Positions 42,388 to 50,232 of a stretch of DNA of 51,606 nucleotides are shown piece after piece. A program made the translations under genes and the position numbers. Source of the DNA: Bacillota bacterium. GTDB lineage: Bacteria; Bacillota; Sulfobacillia; RBS10-35; JAJYVN01. The stretch lies in NCBI GenBank assembly GCA_021803205.1, contig JAJZMB010000083.1, forward strand, positions 1 to 51,606. The letters run 5' to 3'. The notes beneath the pieces are model-generated. The model did not search any database. It was not told the origin of the DNA and saw nothing but the letters and a program-made list of their open reading frames with translations. Every line of letters starts with the position of its first letter. The stretch's first letter is position 1.

Positions 42388-43029
42388 CTAACCCCTCAGC
42401 CGCCGCAGTTCGTCCACGTGCAGCGGCAACTGCAGGCGGTGGACGTGGTGGGAAAGCCAGGCGAGGACGAAGATCACCAGGAGCAGGTCCACCGCAGCCC
42501 CCAGGTCGAGGGCCGCGGGCAGGCCGCCGGTCAGCGCCAGCCCGGCGCAGTAGAGCCCGTTCTCGATCACGACCAGGTGCACGGCCTGGGCCAGAAGCAA
42601 CTTGCCGCTGACCATGCCGGCCAGCCCCAGCAGCAGCACCAGCACGGCCGTGCCCAGAAGCACCGCGTGCTGAGGGTTCAGACCGGCGGTGAAGGTGGGC
42701 AGGGCCAGCCGCACCACCAGGACGATGCCGGCCCCCACCAGCCAGGCCCAGGGCGCGGACCAGTCGACGGCATTCTCCGAGCCGGTGCGCCGCGCGACCC
42801 ATTGCAGTACCAGCGGGATGCCCACCACCTTGGTCAGCAGGATCACGCCGGCCGCCACCCATCCCCCGGCACCGGGGGCGGCCACCACCGCGATCACGGC
42901 CAGAACCGCGGCCTGCGCCGCCAGCAGCCCGATGCTCCAGAGGGCCGGGCGGACCACAAGCAAACCGAGCGAGAGCACGACGAGCAGATCGGCCAGGCCA
43001 CCGAGCAGGCCAGTCTCCGGCACCGTCAC
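42388..43029 (-). CDS. hyfE: Hydrogenase membrane subunit HyfE-like (NuoK-related)
   Basis: 213 residues from a GTG that overlaps the hyfC stop (GTGA). It is almost entirely hydrophobic with six to seven helices: LADLLVVLSLGLLVVRPALW, GWVAAGVILLTKVVGIPLVL, and SGKLLLAQAVHLVVIENGLY with the Glu typical of NuoK/MrpC-type helices. The C-terminus has HHVHRLQLPLHVDELRRLRG. The length equals E. coli HyfE (about 216). It forms part of the ion-translocating module. Confidence 0.85.
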   Translation of the reverse strand: MTVPETGLLGGLADLLVVLSLGLLVVRPALWSIGLLAAQAAVLAVIAVVAAPGAGGWVAAGVILLTKVVGIPLVLQWVARRTGSENAVDWSAPWAWLVGAGIVLVVRLALPTFTAGLNPQHAVLLGTAVLVLLLGLAGMVSGKLLLAQAVHLVVIENGLYCAGLALTGGLPAALDLGAAVDLLLVIFVLAWLSHHVHRLQLPLHVDELRRLRG

Positions 43030-43952
43030 CGCACCCCCCAGACCTGCAGCACCGCAGCCGCCGACGAGAGCGCCGCCGCCGCGCCCAGGTAACCCGGCAG
43101 GCGAAAGAAGCGAAGTTTCGCCGAGAGCGATTCCGCGACGCCGAGCCCGGCCGCCAGCGCGGCCCACTTGGCGAGGACCGCCACCGGCTGCACGCCGGGC
43201 GGCAGAGCCAGGCCGCCGACTCCCCAGGGCACCAGCAGGTCCGCGACCAGGGCCAGCACCAGCAGCTGCTTGGTCATCTGCGCCAGGGAGATCAGGGCCA
43301 ACTGCGGACCGGAGTATTCCAAAAGCATCGCCTCGTGGATCATGGTCAGTTCCAGGTGGGTGTCTGGGTTGTCGACGGGCAGCCGCCCGGTTTCGGCCAG
43401 CGACACGATCAGGCCCGCCCCCAGGCCGAAGAAGCGGACGACGCTCGCCGGCGTGGCCGAGGCGGAAGCCGCCACCAGGGCCGGCCAGGCTGTGCTGCCG
43501 GCCAGGACCATCCAGGGCAACGCCAGGGCAAACAACGCGGGCTCGACCAGGGCGCCCACTATGCTCTCGCGGCTGCTGCCCAGCCCGCCGAACGGGGTGC
43601 CCGTATCCAGGCCGGCCAGACTGAGCACATAGCGCTCCAGCGCCAGCAGGCCGACGACGACGACGAAGTCGCCATCCCAGCCAAGGGGCGCGGGATTCCA
43701 GAGCAGCGGCACCGACAGAGTGGCCGCCACAACGATGCCCAGGGCCAGGCGCGGCGCCGCGACGAAGATCCAGGACGCCGGCGTCGGCCGGATGTCCTGG
43801 CGCCGCCAGAGCTTGATCAGGGTGAAATACGGCTGGAGGAGCCCCGGCCCGTGTCGCCCCTGCAGGGCGGCCTTCGTGCGCTGGATCAGTCCGTGCACCA
43901 ACGGCGCCACCAGGAGCACCGCCAGCGCCTGCCCCACCGCCGCGCCCCACAT
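43026..43952 (-). CDS. hyfC: Hydrogenase membrane subunit HyfC/HycD-like (NuoH family)
   Basis: 308 residues from an ATG at 43952; a GTG two codons upstream is possible. NuoH-type subunits couple the soluble and membrane arms. The GRHGPGLLQPYFTLIKLWRR loop, LGSSRESIVGALVEPALFAL, the acidic loop SLAETGRLPVDNPDTHLELT and MIHEAMLLEYSGPQLALI are diagnostic. About eight helices are visible. 20 bases after hyfB, and coupled to hyfE. Confidence 0.92.
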   Translation of the reverse strand: MWGAAVGQALAVLLVAPLVHGLIQRTKAALQGRHGPGLLQPYFTLIKLWRRQDIRPTPASWIFVAAPRLALGIVVAATLSVPLLWNPAPLGWDGDFVVVVGLLALERYVLSLAGLDTGTPFGGLGSSRESIVGALVEPALFALALPWMVLAGSTAWPALVAASASATPASVVRFFGLGAGLIVSLAETGRLPVDNPDTHLELTMIHEAMLLEYSGPQLALISLAQMTKQLLVLALVADLLVPWGVGGLALPPGVQPVAVLAKWAALAAGLGVAESLSAKLRFFRLPGYLGAAAALSSAAAVLQVWGVR

Positions 43953-43972
43953 TGCCACGCCCGCGCCCCCGT

Positions 43973-45973
43973 CTAGCGAACGAATGTCAGCAGCAGGACC
44001 AGGGTCACCAGGATGTAACCGAGATAGAGGCGCAGGGAACCCGACTGGAGTTGCCGGCCGTACCGGGCCAACGCCAGGACGCCCGTGAGCACCGGACCGT
44101 AGACGTAGCGGTCGAAAACGGGGGTGATCTCCCCTTGGTATTCGACACGTGTTCGGAAGAAGGGATGGACCGCCGACTCCACCTGCACCGATCGCACCGG
44201 GCGATAGATCAGGCCGAACACCTGGCGGAACGGCTTGGCGTATGCGGTTGCCGAATACTGGCTCAGCAGACCGATCTCGCCGCCGCAGGCCCAGGGGGCG
44301 CGCACCTCCGCGGCCGGGCGCACCCGGCGCCCGGCCGCGGAAGCCAGCGCGGCTGTTGCCGCGACGGCAAGCGCGAACGCGGCAAACGCCCCCGGGCCGA
44401 TTCGCGCCCCCCCCCAGGGCAGGGTGACCAGCACGGCGCCGGTCGCGGTCTGGGGCAGGACGGACCCCGCGTGCAGCACGCCCGATGCCAGCGCCGCGAA
44501 CGGGGCGGCGAGGACCCCGGGCAGCAGCCCCAGGCCCAGGCACAACCCGGCAAGGACCAGGGCCGGCACGTACATGGCGGGCGGCACCTCCCGCGCGCGG
44601 GTTGCGTGCTCGGTGCGCGGCCGCCCCAGCAGGCCCACGCCGCTGACCTTCACGAAGCAGGCCGCCGCCAGGCCTCCGGTCAGGGCCAGGGCCAGCACTC
44701 CGGCAAAGGCGCAGAGCGCCAGCAGCGGGCCGCCCCGGGCGCCCAGGCGCACTAGAGATTGGTAGGTCAGCCACTCGCTGACAAATCCGTTGAAGGGAGG
44801 CAGACCCGAGATCGATGCCGCGGCCACCAGCAGGGAGACGCCGGTCCAGGGCATGCGCGCCAAAAGCCCGCCCATGCGGTCGAGGTTGCGTCCGACCCCG
44901 GCGTACTGCACAGACCCCGCGTCCAAGAACAGGGCCGTCTTGAACAGCGCGTGGTTGACTGTGTGGTAGAGCGCTGCCGTCAACGCGACGACGGCAAGCA
45001 GGGGCAGGTGCGCACGCTGCCCGATCAGCGCGACCCCGAGCCCCATCGCGATGATGCCCACGTTCTCGACGCTGTGGTAGGCCAGCAGGCGCTTGAGGTC
45101 GTGTTCGGCCAGGGCGTAGAGCACGCCGAGCACCGAGGACAGCACCCCCAGAGCGAGCACCAGCAGGCCCCACCACAGCGGTCCCGGACCCAGGACCGTG
45201 AAGCCGACAAGGATCAGCCCGTACACGGCCACCTTGAGCATGACGCCGGACATCAATCCGGAGACGTGACTCGGCGCCACGGGATGCGCGCGCGGCAGCC
45301 AGACGTGCAGCGGCACAAGCGCGGCCTTGCTGCCGAAGCCGAGCAGGACCAGCACGAAGATCGCGGAGCGCAAGCCCGGGGCCAACGCGGATGCCGCGCC
45401 GGCCCAGATTGTGAAGTCCATGGATCCGGTGGCGCCCGTCAGCAGCAGGAACGCCGCCAGCAGGCAGACGGCGCCGACATGCGTCATCACCAGATAGACG
45501 TATCCGGCCCGCACCACCTCGGGCCGCTCCCCGTCGGTCATCACCAGGGCGTAGGAGGTCAACGACATGGCCTCCCAGGCGATCAGGAAGGCGGCGAGGT
45601 CTGCGGCCAGGGTGACCAGGGTCATCGACAGCAGAAACAGCGGGGTCAGGGTGAGGACCGCCCTGCGCTTTTGTTCGGCGAAGTGGGCGACGTACGCCCC
45701 GCCGTATACCGAAGCCAGGATTCCGACGCCGCTGATCAGCAGGACGAACAGTGCCGAGAGCGGCGGCGTCCACAGCCGGAGGGCGAACGGAGGCGGACCC
45801 AGCGGCAGGCGCACATCCAGCCGCGCCCCGAGGAGCGCCAGGACCGCTAAAGCGGCGAAGGCCGCACCACCCGCCAGCGCGGCCAGCGTGGCGAGTCTGC
45901 CGTTACGCAGGCAGGCCCCGCACAGCGCGGCCAGGCCATACGCGCCAAGGCCGGATAGGAGAAGCCAGATCAC
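43973..45973 (-). CDS. hyfB: Hydrogenase membrane subunit HyfB-like (NuoL family)
   Basis: 666 residues, about 16 hydrophobic helices. Proton_antipo signature segments are VYGGAYVAHFAEQKR, LIAWEAMSLTSYALVM, the ion-channel helix GSKAALVPLHVWLPRAHPVA, EHDLKRLLAYHSVENVGIIA, and LYHTVNHALFKTALF. The C-terminal hydrophilic part has GRRVRPAAEVRAPWACGGE and a final helix, like HyfB/HycC. First structural gene of the operon; its ATG overlaps the arsR stop by 4 bases, so regulator and hydrogenase are translated from one message. Confidence 0.92.
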   Translation of the reverse strand: MIWLLLSGLGAYGLAALCGACLRNGRLATLAALAGGAAFAALAVLALLGARLDVRLPLGPPPFALRLWTPPLSALFVLLISGVGILASVYGGAYVAHFAEQKRRAVLTLTPLFLLSMTLVTLAADLAAFLIAWEAMSLTSYALVMTDGERPEVVRAGYVYLVMTHVGAVCLLAAFLLLTGATGSMDFTIWAGAASALAPGLRSAIFVLVLLGFGSKAALVPLHVWLPRAHPVAPSHVSGLMSGVMLKVAVYGLILVGFTVLGPGPLWWGLLVLALGVLSSVLGVLYALAEHDLKRLLAYHSVENVGIIAMGLGVALIGQRAHLPLLAVVALTAALYHTVNHALFKTALFLDAGSVQYAGVGRNLDRMGGLLARMPWTGVSLLVAAASISGLPPFNGFVSEWLTYQSLVRLGARGGPLLALCAFAGVLALALTGGLAAACFVKVSGVGLLGRPRTEHATRAREVPPAMYVPALVLAGLCLGLGLLPGVLAAPFAALASGVLHAGSVLPQTATGAVLVTLPWGGARIGPGAFAAFALAVAATAALASAAGRRVRPAAEVRAPWACGGEIGLLSQYSATAYAKPFRQVFGLIYRPVRSVQVESAVHPFFRTRVEYQGEITPVFDRYVYGPVLTGVLALARYGRQLQSGSLRLYLGYILVTLVLLLTFVR

Positions 45974-46401
45974 GGGCGCACCGCCTCGGAGGAAAGGCCG
46001 CCGTCGACGCGCCGGGAGCGCCGCTTGCGCTCGGGTGCCGGCGGCCGCCCGTCCTCGTCGGCCGCAAGGACCGTCTGCATGGAGTCGAGCCGGTGGCTGA
46101 AGATCTCCCGCAGGGCGTCCAGGATCGAGAACACCTCCGCGTCCCGCACGCTGTACAGCACGCTGAGTCCCGTCTTCCGGGCCGTCACGATGCCGGCGTT
46201 ACGCAGCACGGCCAGGTGCTGGGAGATGTTCGCCACGTCCGCATCGACCTGGGCCTGGACGTCGGCCACGGCAAGCTCCCCCTGGCGCAGGATTTCCAGC
46301 GTGCGAATGCGCACCGGATGGGCCATCGCCTTGAGGTACTGCGCCTTGAAGCGCTGCAATTCCCCGATCAGGGGTATCCCTCCCCGCCACGCCCGCCGCA
46401 T
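45970..46401 (-). CDS. ArsR-family transcriptional regulator heading the hydrogenase operon
   Basis: 143 residues from an ATG at 46401. A winged helix-turn-helix is clear: LKAMAHPVRIRTLEILRQGE, VADVQAQVDADVANISQHLAVL (recognition helix), and NAGIVTARKTGLSVLYSVRD. There are no cysteines from this start, and the ELCVCDL metal-binding motif of ArsR/SmtB is replaced by ELAVADV, so the sensed signal is probably not a thiol-bound metal or redox agent. The Arg/Glu-rich tail is disordered. It overlaps hyfB by 4 bases and is presumably an autoregulator of the operon. A CTG at 46369 with GGGGAGGG upstream is an alternative start. Confidence 0.87.
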   Translation of the reverse strand: MRRAWRGGIPLIGELQRFKAQYLKAMAHPVRIRTLEILRQGELAVADVQAQVDADVANISQHLAVLRNAGIVTARKTGLSVLYSVRDAEVFSILDALREIFSHRLDSMQTVLAADEDGRPPAPERKRRSRRVDGGLSSEAVRP

Positions 46402-46423
46402 CGACCCGCACGCGCAGAACCGT

Positions 46424-46452
46424 ATCATGAAACTGTCTAGCATATTCGTCAA
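46424..46452 (-). promoter_or_regulatory. Promoter of the arsR-hyf operon
   Basis: On the minus strand, TTGACG (46452-46447), a 17-base spacer and CATGAT (46429-46424) in an AT-rich segment. Transcription would start near 46417, giving a short leader of about 16 bases to the arsR ATG at 46401. The AT-rich flank is a natural place for the ArsR operator, but no clear 12-2-12 repeat was found. Confidence 0.55.
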
Positions 46453-46620
46453 GTACGTAACAGCCTGTATAGGAAATCTATCTAAGTAGTAAGCAATCAC
46501 CTCCGCAGGTGCCTCGCGAATGCCTCCGCGGCCCCGTCTCCCGTGGATCCAGCGGTTTCGGCGCCCGCCCCGCGCTCTTCCCCGGGCGCCACCTCCCCCG
46601 ACCAATGGGGGACGGAGCAA

Positions 46621-46635
46621 GACACCGCTGGTGTC
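46621..46635. promoter_or_regulatory. 15-bp perfect palindrome, possible operator
   Basis: GACACCGCTGGTGTC has perfect 6-bp arms around a 3-base centre. It lies between the divergent hydrogenase operon and the lipoprotein gene, about 205 bases upstream of the arsR start site. It may be a regulator site; no protein can be assigned. Confidence 0.3.
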
Positions 46636-46821
46636 AGCCCACCCCCGCGCAGGGGTGCGGCTCGTCGCCGCGCTCCTGTCCCGGCAGGCGTCCCGGCATT
46701 ACCCTGAACACGCCGCTCCTTCGCCGCGTGCCGGCCGGCTTACGGGCCGGCGGGTCCCTCGTACCGTTACATTTCTGTTTAAATGGTGCGTTGCACAATC
46801 CGATCCGCCGGGCGAGCGCAG

Positions 46822-46827
46822 TATACT
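46822..46827 (+). promoter_or_regulatory. -10-like element upstream of the beta-propeller lipoprotein gene
   Basis: TATACT in the context GCAGTATACTGTCGCC, the same hexamer found before queF. TTGCAC at 46791-46796 is too far away to be a good -35 box. It would give a leader of about 150 bases. Confidence 0.35.
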
Positions 46828-46990
46828 GTCGCCGAACTGTGTTCAGGCGGCGGCGGAAGATGCGCGCTGTGTCGGGTGATGGACGGATGGCCGACGGCCG
46901 GCCCGCCGCGGGTGTCTGTGCCCTTCCCCGTCACACGGATGCCCAATGCGGTTGACTCGTCCCGGATGGGAGAGGGCCGGTTTGGGCCGT

Positions 46991-48187
46991 ATGGCACGTG
47001 CGCTGATGGCGCTCTGCGTGGGAACGGCGATATACGCGGCGGGGTGTGGTCGCGCCCCGGCCGCACCCGCCGCACCGCCCACGACGCTTCCGGATCCCTC
47101 GACGCTGCCCTTCCTCCCGGCCATCCCGGCGTGGACGGTGGATCTGCCGGCGCCCGTCACGGTGTCCCTGTCCCCGGACGGACACACGGTCGCCGGCTCG
47201 GCGCCGACGGGGCCGTGGGCGTTTAACGCGCAGGGCGTCCGGCTTCCCCTGGCCGGCCTGCGGGGCAGTGCGGTGTGGGCGCTGCCGGTCGGCAGGATCG
47301 CGGTGGGACCGGGCGCGGCGGACCCGGAAGAACCCGTGTCCGTGGTCGACGCACAGGGCAAGATCCTCTGGTCGGCGCCCGCGGTCGGACCGGTCGTGGC
47401 CGCCGGGAACAAGAGCGGCAGTCGTATCGTGGTGGCGGATGACGGCGCCGGCACTGTGACCGAGTTGGCCATGGGCGCTGACGGTGCGCTCGGACAGGTG
47501 AGCCTGGGTCGCGGCAGTTCCGTGGAGATCGCCGGCAACGGCGACGCCCTGGTGTACAGCGCCACCCATGTCGCCCTGTACAGTGCGCAGGGCCGAGCCC
47601 GTTGGACGCAGGCCCTGAATGTCGACGCTCCGCCGCGGACATTCGCGCTGGACGCCGGGGCCACCGGGGTCACGGTGGCGACCACAGGCCGCGACCATCG
47701 CTTGTACCAGTTCTCGCTGGCCCGTGCGGGAACCAAGCCCACGCCGGCGTGGAGCGCGTCTCTGCCTCCTGATGGAAGCAATTGGGTGTCGTCCGGCCCG
47801 GGGGGCCGGGTTGCCGTAGGGGGCATCGGGGGCACGGCCACCCTCGCCGTCTATCGCCAAAGCGATGGGATGCGTCTTTGGCAGGATACGGTGCCAGACG
47901 GTCCTGGGCAGCAAAACCCGTCGTTGTCAGGGCTAGCGTTCACCAACGACGGCGGTGTTGTGGTGGCGCTGACGGGCTGCGTAGCCTCCGGTGCCCCATG
48001 TCTGTTGATCCTGAGCCCCCAGGGCGCACCGCTGGGCGTGATGCCCATGCCGCTCGGGTCCCGTGTGGAGGTGGCGAGCGACGGCGCCGCCGCGGCAGCG
48101 GTCAGCGCCGCCGGCACGGCGGTGGACACCTTGGCCTGGTATCCCCTGGTCGGCGTGGTCGCTGCTGCCGCGGCCGCCGCCGCATAG
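46991..48187 (+). CDS. Lipoprotein with WD40/PQQ-like beta-propeller
   Basis: 398 residues from an ATG at 46991 that begins the signal peptide MARALMALCVGTAIYAAGC with a lipobox Cys; an ATG at 46946 would add 15 residues. After a Pro/Ala-rich spacer the protein contains repeated four-strand blade patterns such as PVTVSLSPDGHTVAGSAP, SVVDAQGKILWSAPAVGP, VALYSAQGRARWTQAL and LAVYRQSDGMRLWQDTVP. The Trp/Gly/Asp spacing is like PQQ or WD40 blades. It lacks enzyme signatures and probably acts as an outer-face scaffold or sensor. The C-terminus is a run of Ala. Upstream of a solute-binding lipoprotein. Confidence 0.72.
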   Translation: MARALMALCVGTAIYAAGCGRAPAAPAAPPTTLPDPSTLPFLPAIPAWTVDLPAPVTVSLSPDGHTVAGSAPTGPWAFNAQGVRLPLAGLRGSAVWALPVGRIAVGPGAADPEEPVSVVDAQGKILWSAPAVGPVVAAGNKSGSRIVVADDGAGTVTELAMGADGALGQVSLGRGSSVEIAGNGDALVYSATHVALYSAQGRARWTQALNVDAPPRTFALDAGATGVTVATTGRDHRLYQFSLARAGTKPTPAWSASLPPDGSNWVSSGPGGRVAVGGIGGTATLAVYRQSDGMRLWQDTVPDGPGQQNPSLSGLAFTNDGGVVVALTGCVASGAPCLLILSPQGAPLGVMPMPLGSRVEVASDGAAAAAVSAAGTAVDTLAWYPLVGVVAAAAAAAA

Positions 48188-48238
48188 ACGGCAGCGGCAG
48201 GGGTCCTCTTCCGCGGGATCGCTCCCGCTGCCGTCTAT
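48184..48238 (+). terminator. Stem-loop at the 3' end of the lipoprotein gene
   Basis: ATAGACGGCAGCGG (48184-48197) and CCGCTGCCGTCTAT (48225-48238) are exact reverse complements with a 27-base loop. The left arm includes the stop codon TAG. No T run follows. Confidence 0.5.
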
Positions 48239-48337
48239 CCACCGAGGGCCGTCGCTGTGCGGCCCGCGCGGAGGCCATTTGTCGCGGCCTTGTCGTGGGG
48301 CTGGTCCAGTGGCTGAACGGGCGCCGGCCCCCGCTGC

Positions 48338-48423
48338 GCGGCAGCCGCGGAAAGCGATGTTCGCAGGGCCGCCCCAGAGAAGTTTTGGACCCGGCGCAGC
48401 GGCACGCTTCCCGCGGCTGCCGC
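48338..48423. other. 19-bp near-perfect inverted repeat
   Basis: GCGGCAGCCGCGGAAAGCG (48338-48356) pairs with 48405-48423 with one mismatch, enclosing 48 bases. With a one-base bulge the pairing extends to 48334-48428. It sits upstream of the promoter at 48514. Possible roles are the 3' end of the preceding message or a mobile-element remnant. Confidence 0.45.
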
Positions 48424-48513
48424 CGCAGAGTCTGCTCCAGTTCGTGCTCCGCGATCGGCAGCAATGCGCACGCACCCGTCGGCGCAACCCAGCCGGCTCG
48501 AAACGGGAAGGGA

Positions 48514-48522
48514 TGGTATCAT
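48514..48522 (+). promoter_or_regulatory. Extended -10 promoter for the second solute-binding protein gene
   Basis: TGGTATCAT contains the TGn extension and TATCAT, like the extended -10 (TGGTATAGT) before rimP. No -35 box is needed or seen. Transcription would start near 48530. Confidence 0.45.
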
Positions 48523-48686
48523 ACGTCCTTGGAGTCCGGCGTCACTGCGGGCCGGAACCGGCGAGGCGGACGATCCGGCGTCCGCCCGGACGGCAGGCCC
48601 CGGGGACGGCTGGCCGCGTGCCACACGTGCGGCGATCCCCGGCACGCTCGCCGCAGAGATCGACCCGGCGTGGGGAGGTAGCGCGG

Positions 48687-50144
48687 ATGCCAGCGCCGCA
48701 GACGCGGCGAGAATTGCTGAGGACCCTGGGCGCGACCGCTTCGGTCGTCGCCGCCGGAACGGCGCTTCCGGGATGCGCCGGCCCGGGCGGCGCATCCCCC
48801 ACCGCGAACCGCAGGGTCGCGACGGTGCAGTTCCAGTTGAAGGTGAGCGGCATCCCCATCAACCCCACCGTCACCGGCCTCATCCAGCAGTACGTCGACG
48901 AGAACTTCAACAGCAGACACAGGGGCGTCCGCGCCATTGCCGTGCCCACGGCGGGAAACGCCGCCAGCGGTGTGGTCGCGGCCATCCTGGCCGGTTCCCC
49001 GGCCCCGCTGGTGCTCACCGGCGGCGGCTCGGAGTGGTCGACCATCCTGCCCTTCGTCGCTCCGCTGGATCCCTATTTCCGGCAGGACAACGTGCAGCCA
49101 TCGCTCTGGCCCTCCCAACTCCTCGCGGGCATGAGCACAGACGGACACCTGTACGGCGTACCCTTCGATGCGGCTGCCCAGGCATACATCTACCGCCAGG
49201 ACATCCTCGACGAACTGGGGCTGCCCTATCCCGCCCCGGACTGGACTTACCTGGATGCCGAGAAGCTGTGGGGGGCCTGCACCTCAAGCAAGGGAGGCCA
49301 GCAGCGCTCCGGCGGCACGATCCCCTTCTCGCCGGCGGGCCCGTTTCCCGGTCTGGCCCTGCTGGCCGGGTTTGGCGGAGCATATCTGGATTCCTCGTTC
49401 ACACGCTGCCTGCTCGGTGAGCCCGGGAGTGTCCGGTGTGGCGAGTGGGCATTCAACCTCCTCTGGTCGCGGGTGTGCGTCCAGGGCGACGGCACGCCGG
49501 TCCCGGGTCTCGCCACCGGTCAGGTGGTGTTCAGCCAGGGGGCTGATCCCTCCATCCTATGGGCCGTACGGCACCTGGGCACCACGGTCAAGTGGGACTT
49601 CATCCCATTCCCGCTCTGGCCCGTGCGCGCCGCCACAATCGGGCAGAGCGGCTGGTACAGTCTGAACGCCTTCGCCTCGAACCCGGACCTGGCGTGGCTG
49701 CTGTTCAAATTCGTCTGCATCGACACCGGGTGGGCCCGTTTCTACATGCGCCTGAGCCTGGCGCCGCCGGCGCAACTCGGGCTGATGGAGGAATGGGAGG
49801 TCCTTGTGCGGGGCCTGGCGCCGGTGCTGAACGGCAAGGCCCTGCGCTACTGGCGAGAACCGGCACAGGCGGGAGAGTCGTATCCCGGCTTTTTGTATTT
49901 CAAGTACCAACCCGCGACGGCCAGCGCTGCCGTGGCCCAGACCTGGGGCCAGATCTGGAAGCGGCAATTGTCGGTGGCGCAGGGGTTTACAGAGATCGCC
50001 CGCCAGGTGAACGCCATCGAGGTGGCCGGCGCCGCGGCACCGCCGCCGCCGACGACGGCCCAACGCGTGGCCGCGGCACGGGCGGCGCACGACAGGTTCC
50101 CCACGCGCGGACCGGCGGTGGCCACTGTGCGCCCGGGGCTCTGA
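48687..50144 (+). CDS. ABC-type solute-binding lipoprotein (family 1), orphan paralogue
   Basis: 485 residues from an ATG at 48687 behind a strong GGGGAGGT. The N-terminus has TRRELLRTLGATASVVAAGT and a lipobox-like LPGC, with a twin-arginine-like TRRELL motif. The periplasmic-binding-protein-like body has YGVPFDAAAQAYIYRQDILD and LGLPYPAPDWTYLDAEKLWG. Its end (LSVAQGFTEIARQVNAIE) parallels the other orphan at 22436-23845. No permease genes follow; instead a LacI-type regulator follows 88 bases later. The Pro/Ala/Arg-rich C-terminal tail of about 35 residues is extra. Confidence 0.82.
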   Translation: MPAPQTRRELLRTLGATASVVAAGTALPGCAGPGGASPTANRRVATVQFQLKVSGIPINPTVTGLIQQYVDENFNSRHRGVRAIAVPTAGNAASGVVAAILAGSPAPLVLTGGGSEWSTILPFVAPLDPYFRQDNVQPSLWPSQLLAGMSTDGHLYGVPFDAAAQAYIYRQDILDELGLPYPAPDWTYLDAEKLWGACTSSKGGQQRSGGTIPFSPAGPFPGLALLAGFGGAYLDSSFTRCLLGEPGSVRCGEWAFNLLWSRVCVQGDGTPVPGLATGQVVFSQGADPSILWAVRHLGTTVKWDFIPFPLWPVRAATIGQSGWYSLNAFASNPDLAWLLFKFVCIDTGWARFYMRLSLAPPAQLGLMEEWEVLVRGLAPVLNGKALRYWREPAQAGESYPGFLYFKYQPATASAAVAQTWGQIWKRQLSVAQGFTEIARQVNAIEVAGAAAPPPPTTAQRVAAARAAHDRFPTRGPAVATVRPGL

Positions 50145-50232
50145 GGCGTGGCCGGCGGGGCCTCGCGCGGCGGCCCGCGGGACGGGGTTCCGGCGCTGCG
50201 AGGGGGCGGTAAGCATCGCAGGTGGGGTCACG

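Larger units (their letters stand above)
46402..46990. other. Divergent regulatory region between the hyf operon and the lipoprotein gene
   Basis: This 589-bp region contains the arsR promoter (46424-46452), an AT-rich stretch (46420-46500), a 15-bp palindrome at 46621-46635, several GC hairpins and a TATACT at 46822-46827. No gene was recognised in it. Confidence 0.45.
48188..48686. other. Intergenic region with hairpins and promoter before the second solute-binding gene
   Basis: 499 bases holding the stem-loops at 48184-48238 and 48334-48428 and the extended -10 promoter at 48514-48522. The rest, 48523-48686, would be a leader of about 155 bases for the solute-binding protein gene. No protein gene was recognised. 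Confidence 0.4.

Noticed and set aside
44759..45850. 363-codon plus-strand frame opposite hyfB
   Set aside because: Gln/His/Arg-rich antisense frame; hyfB is clearly the coding strand.
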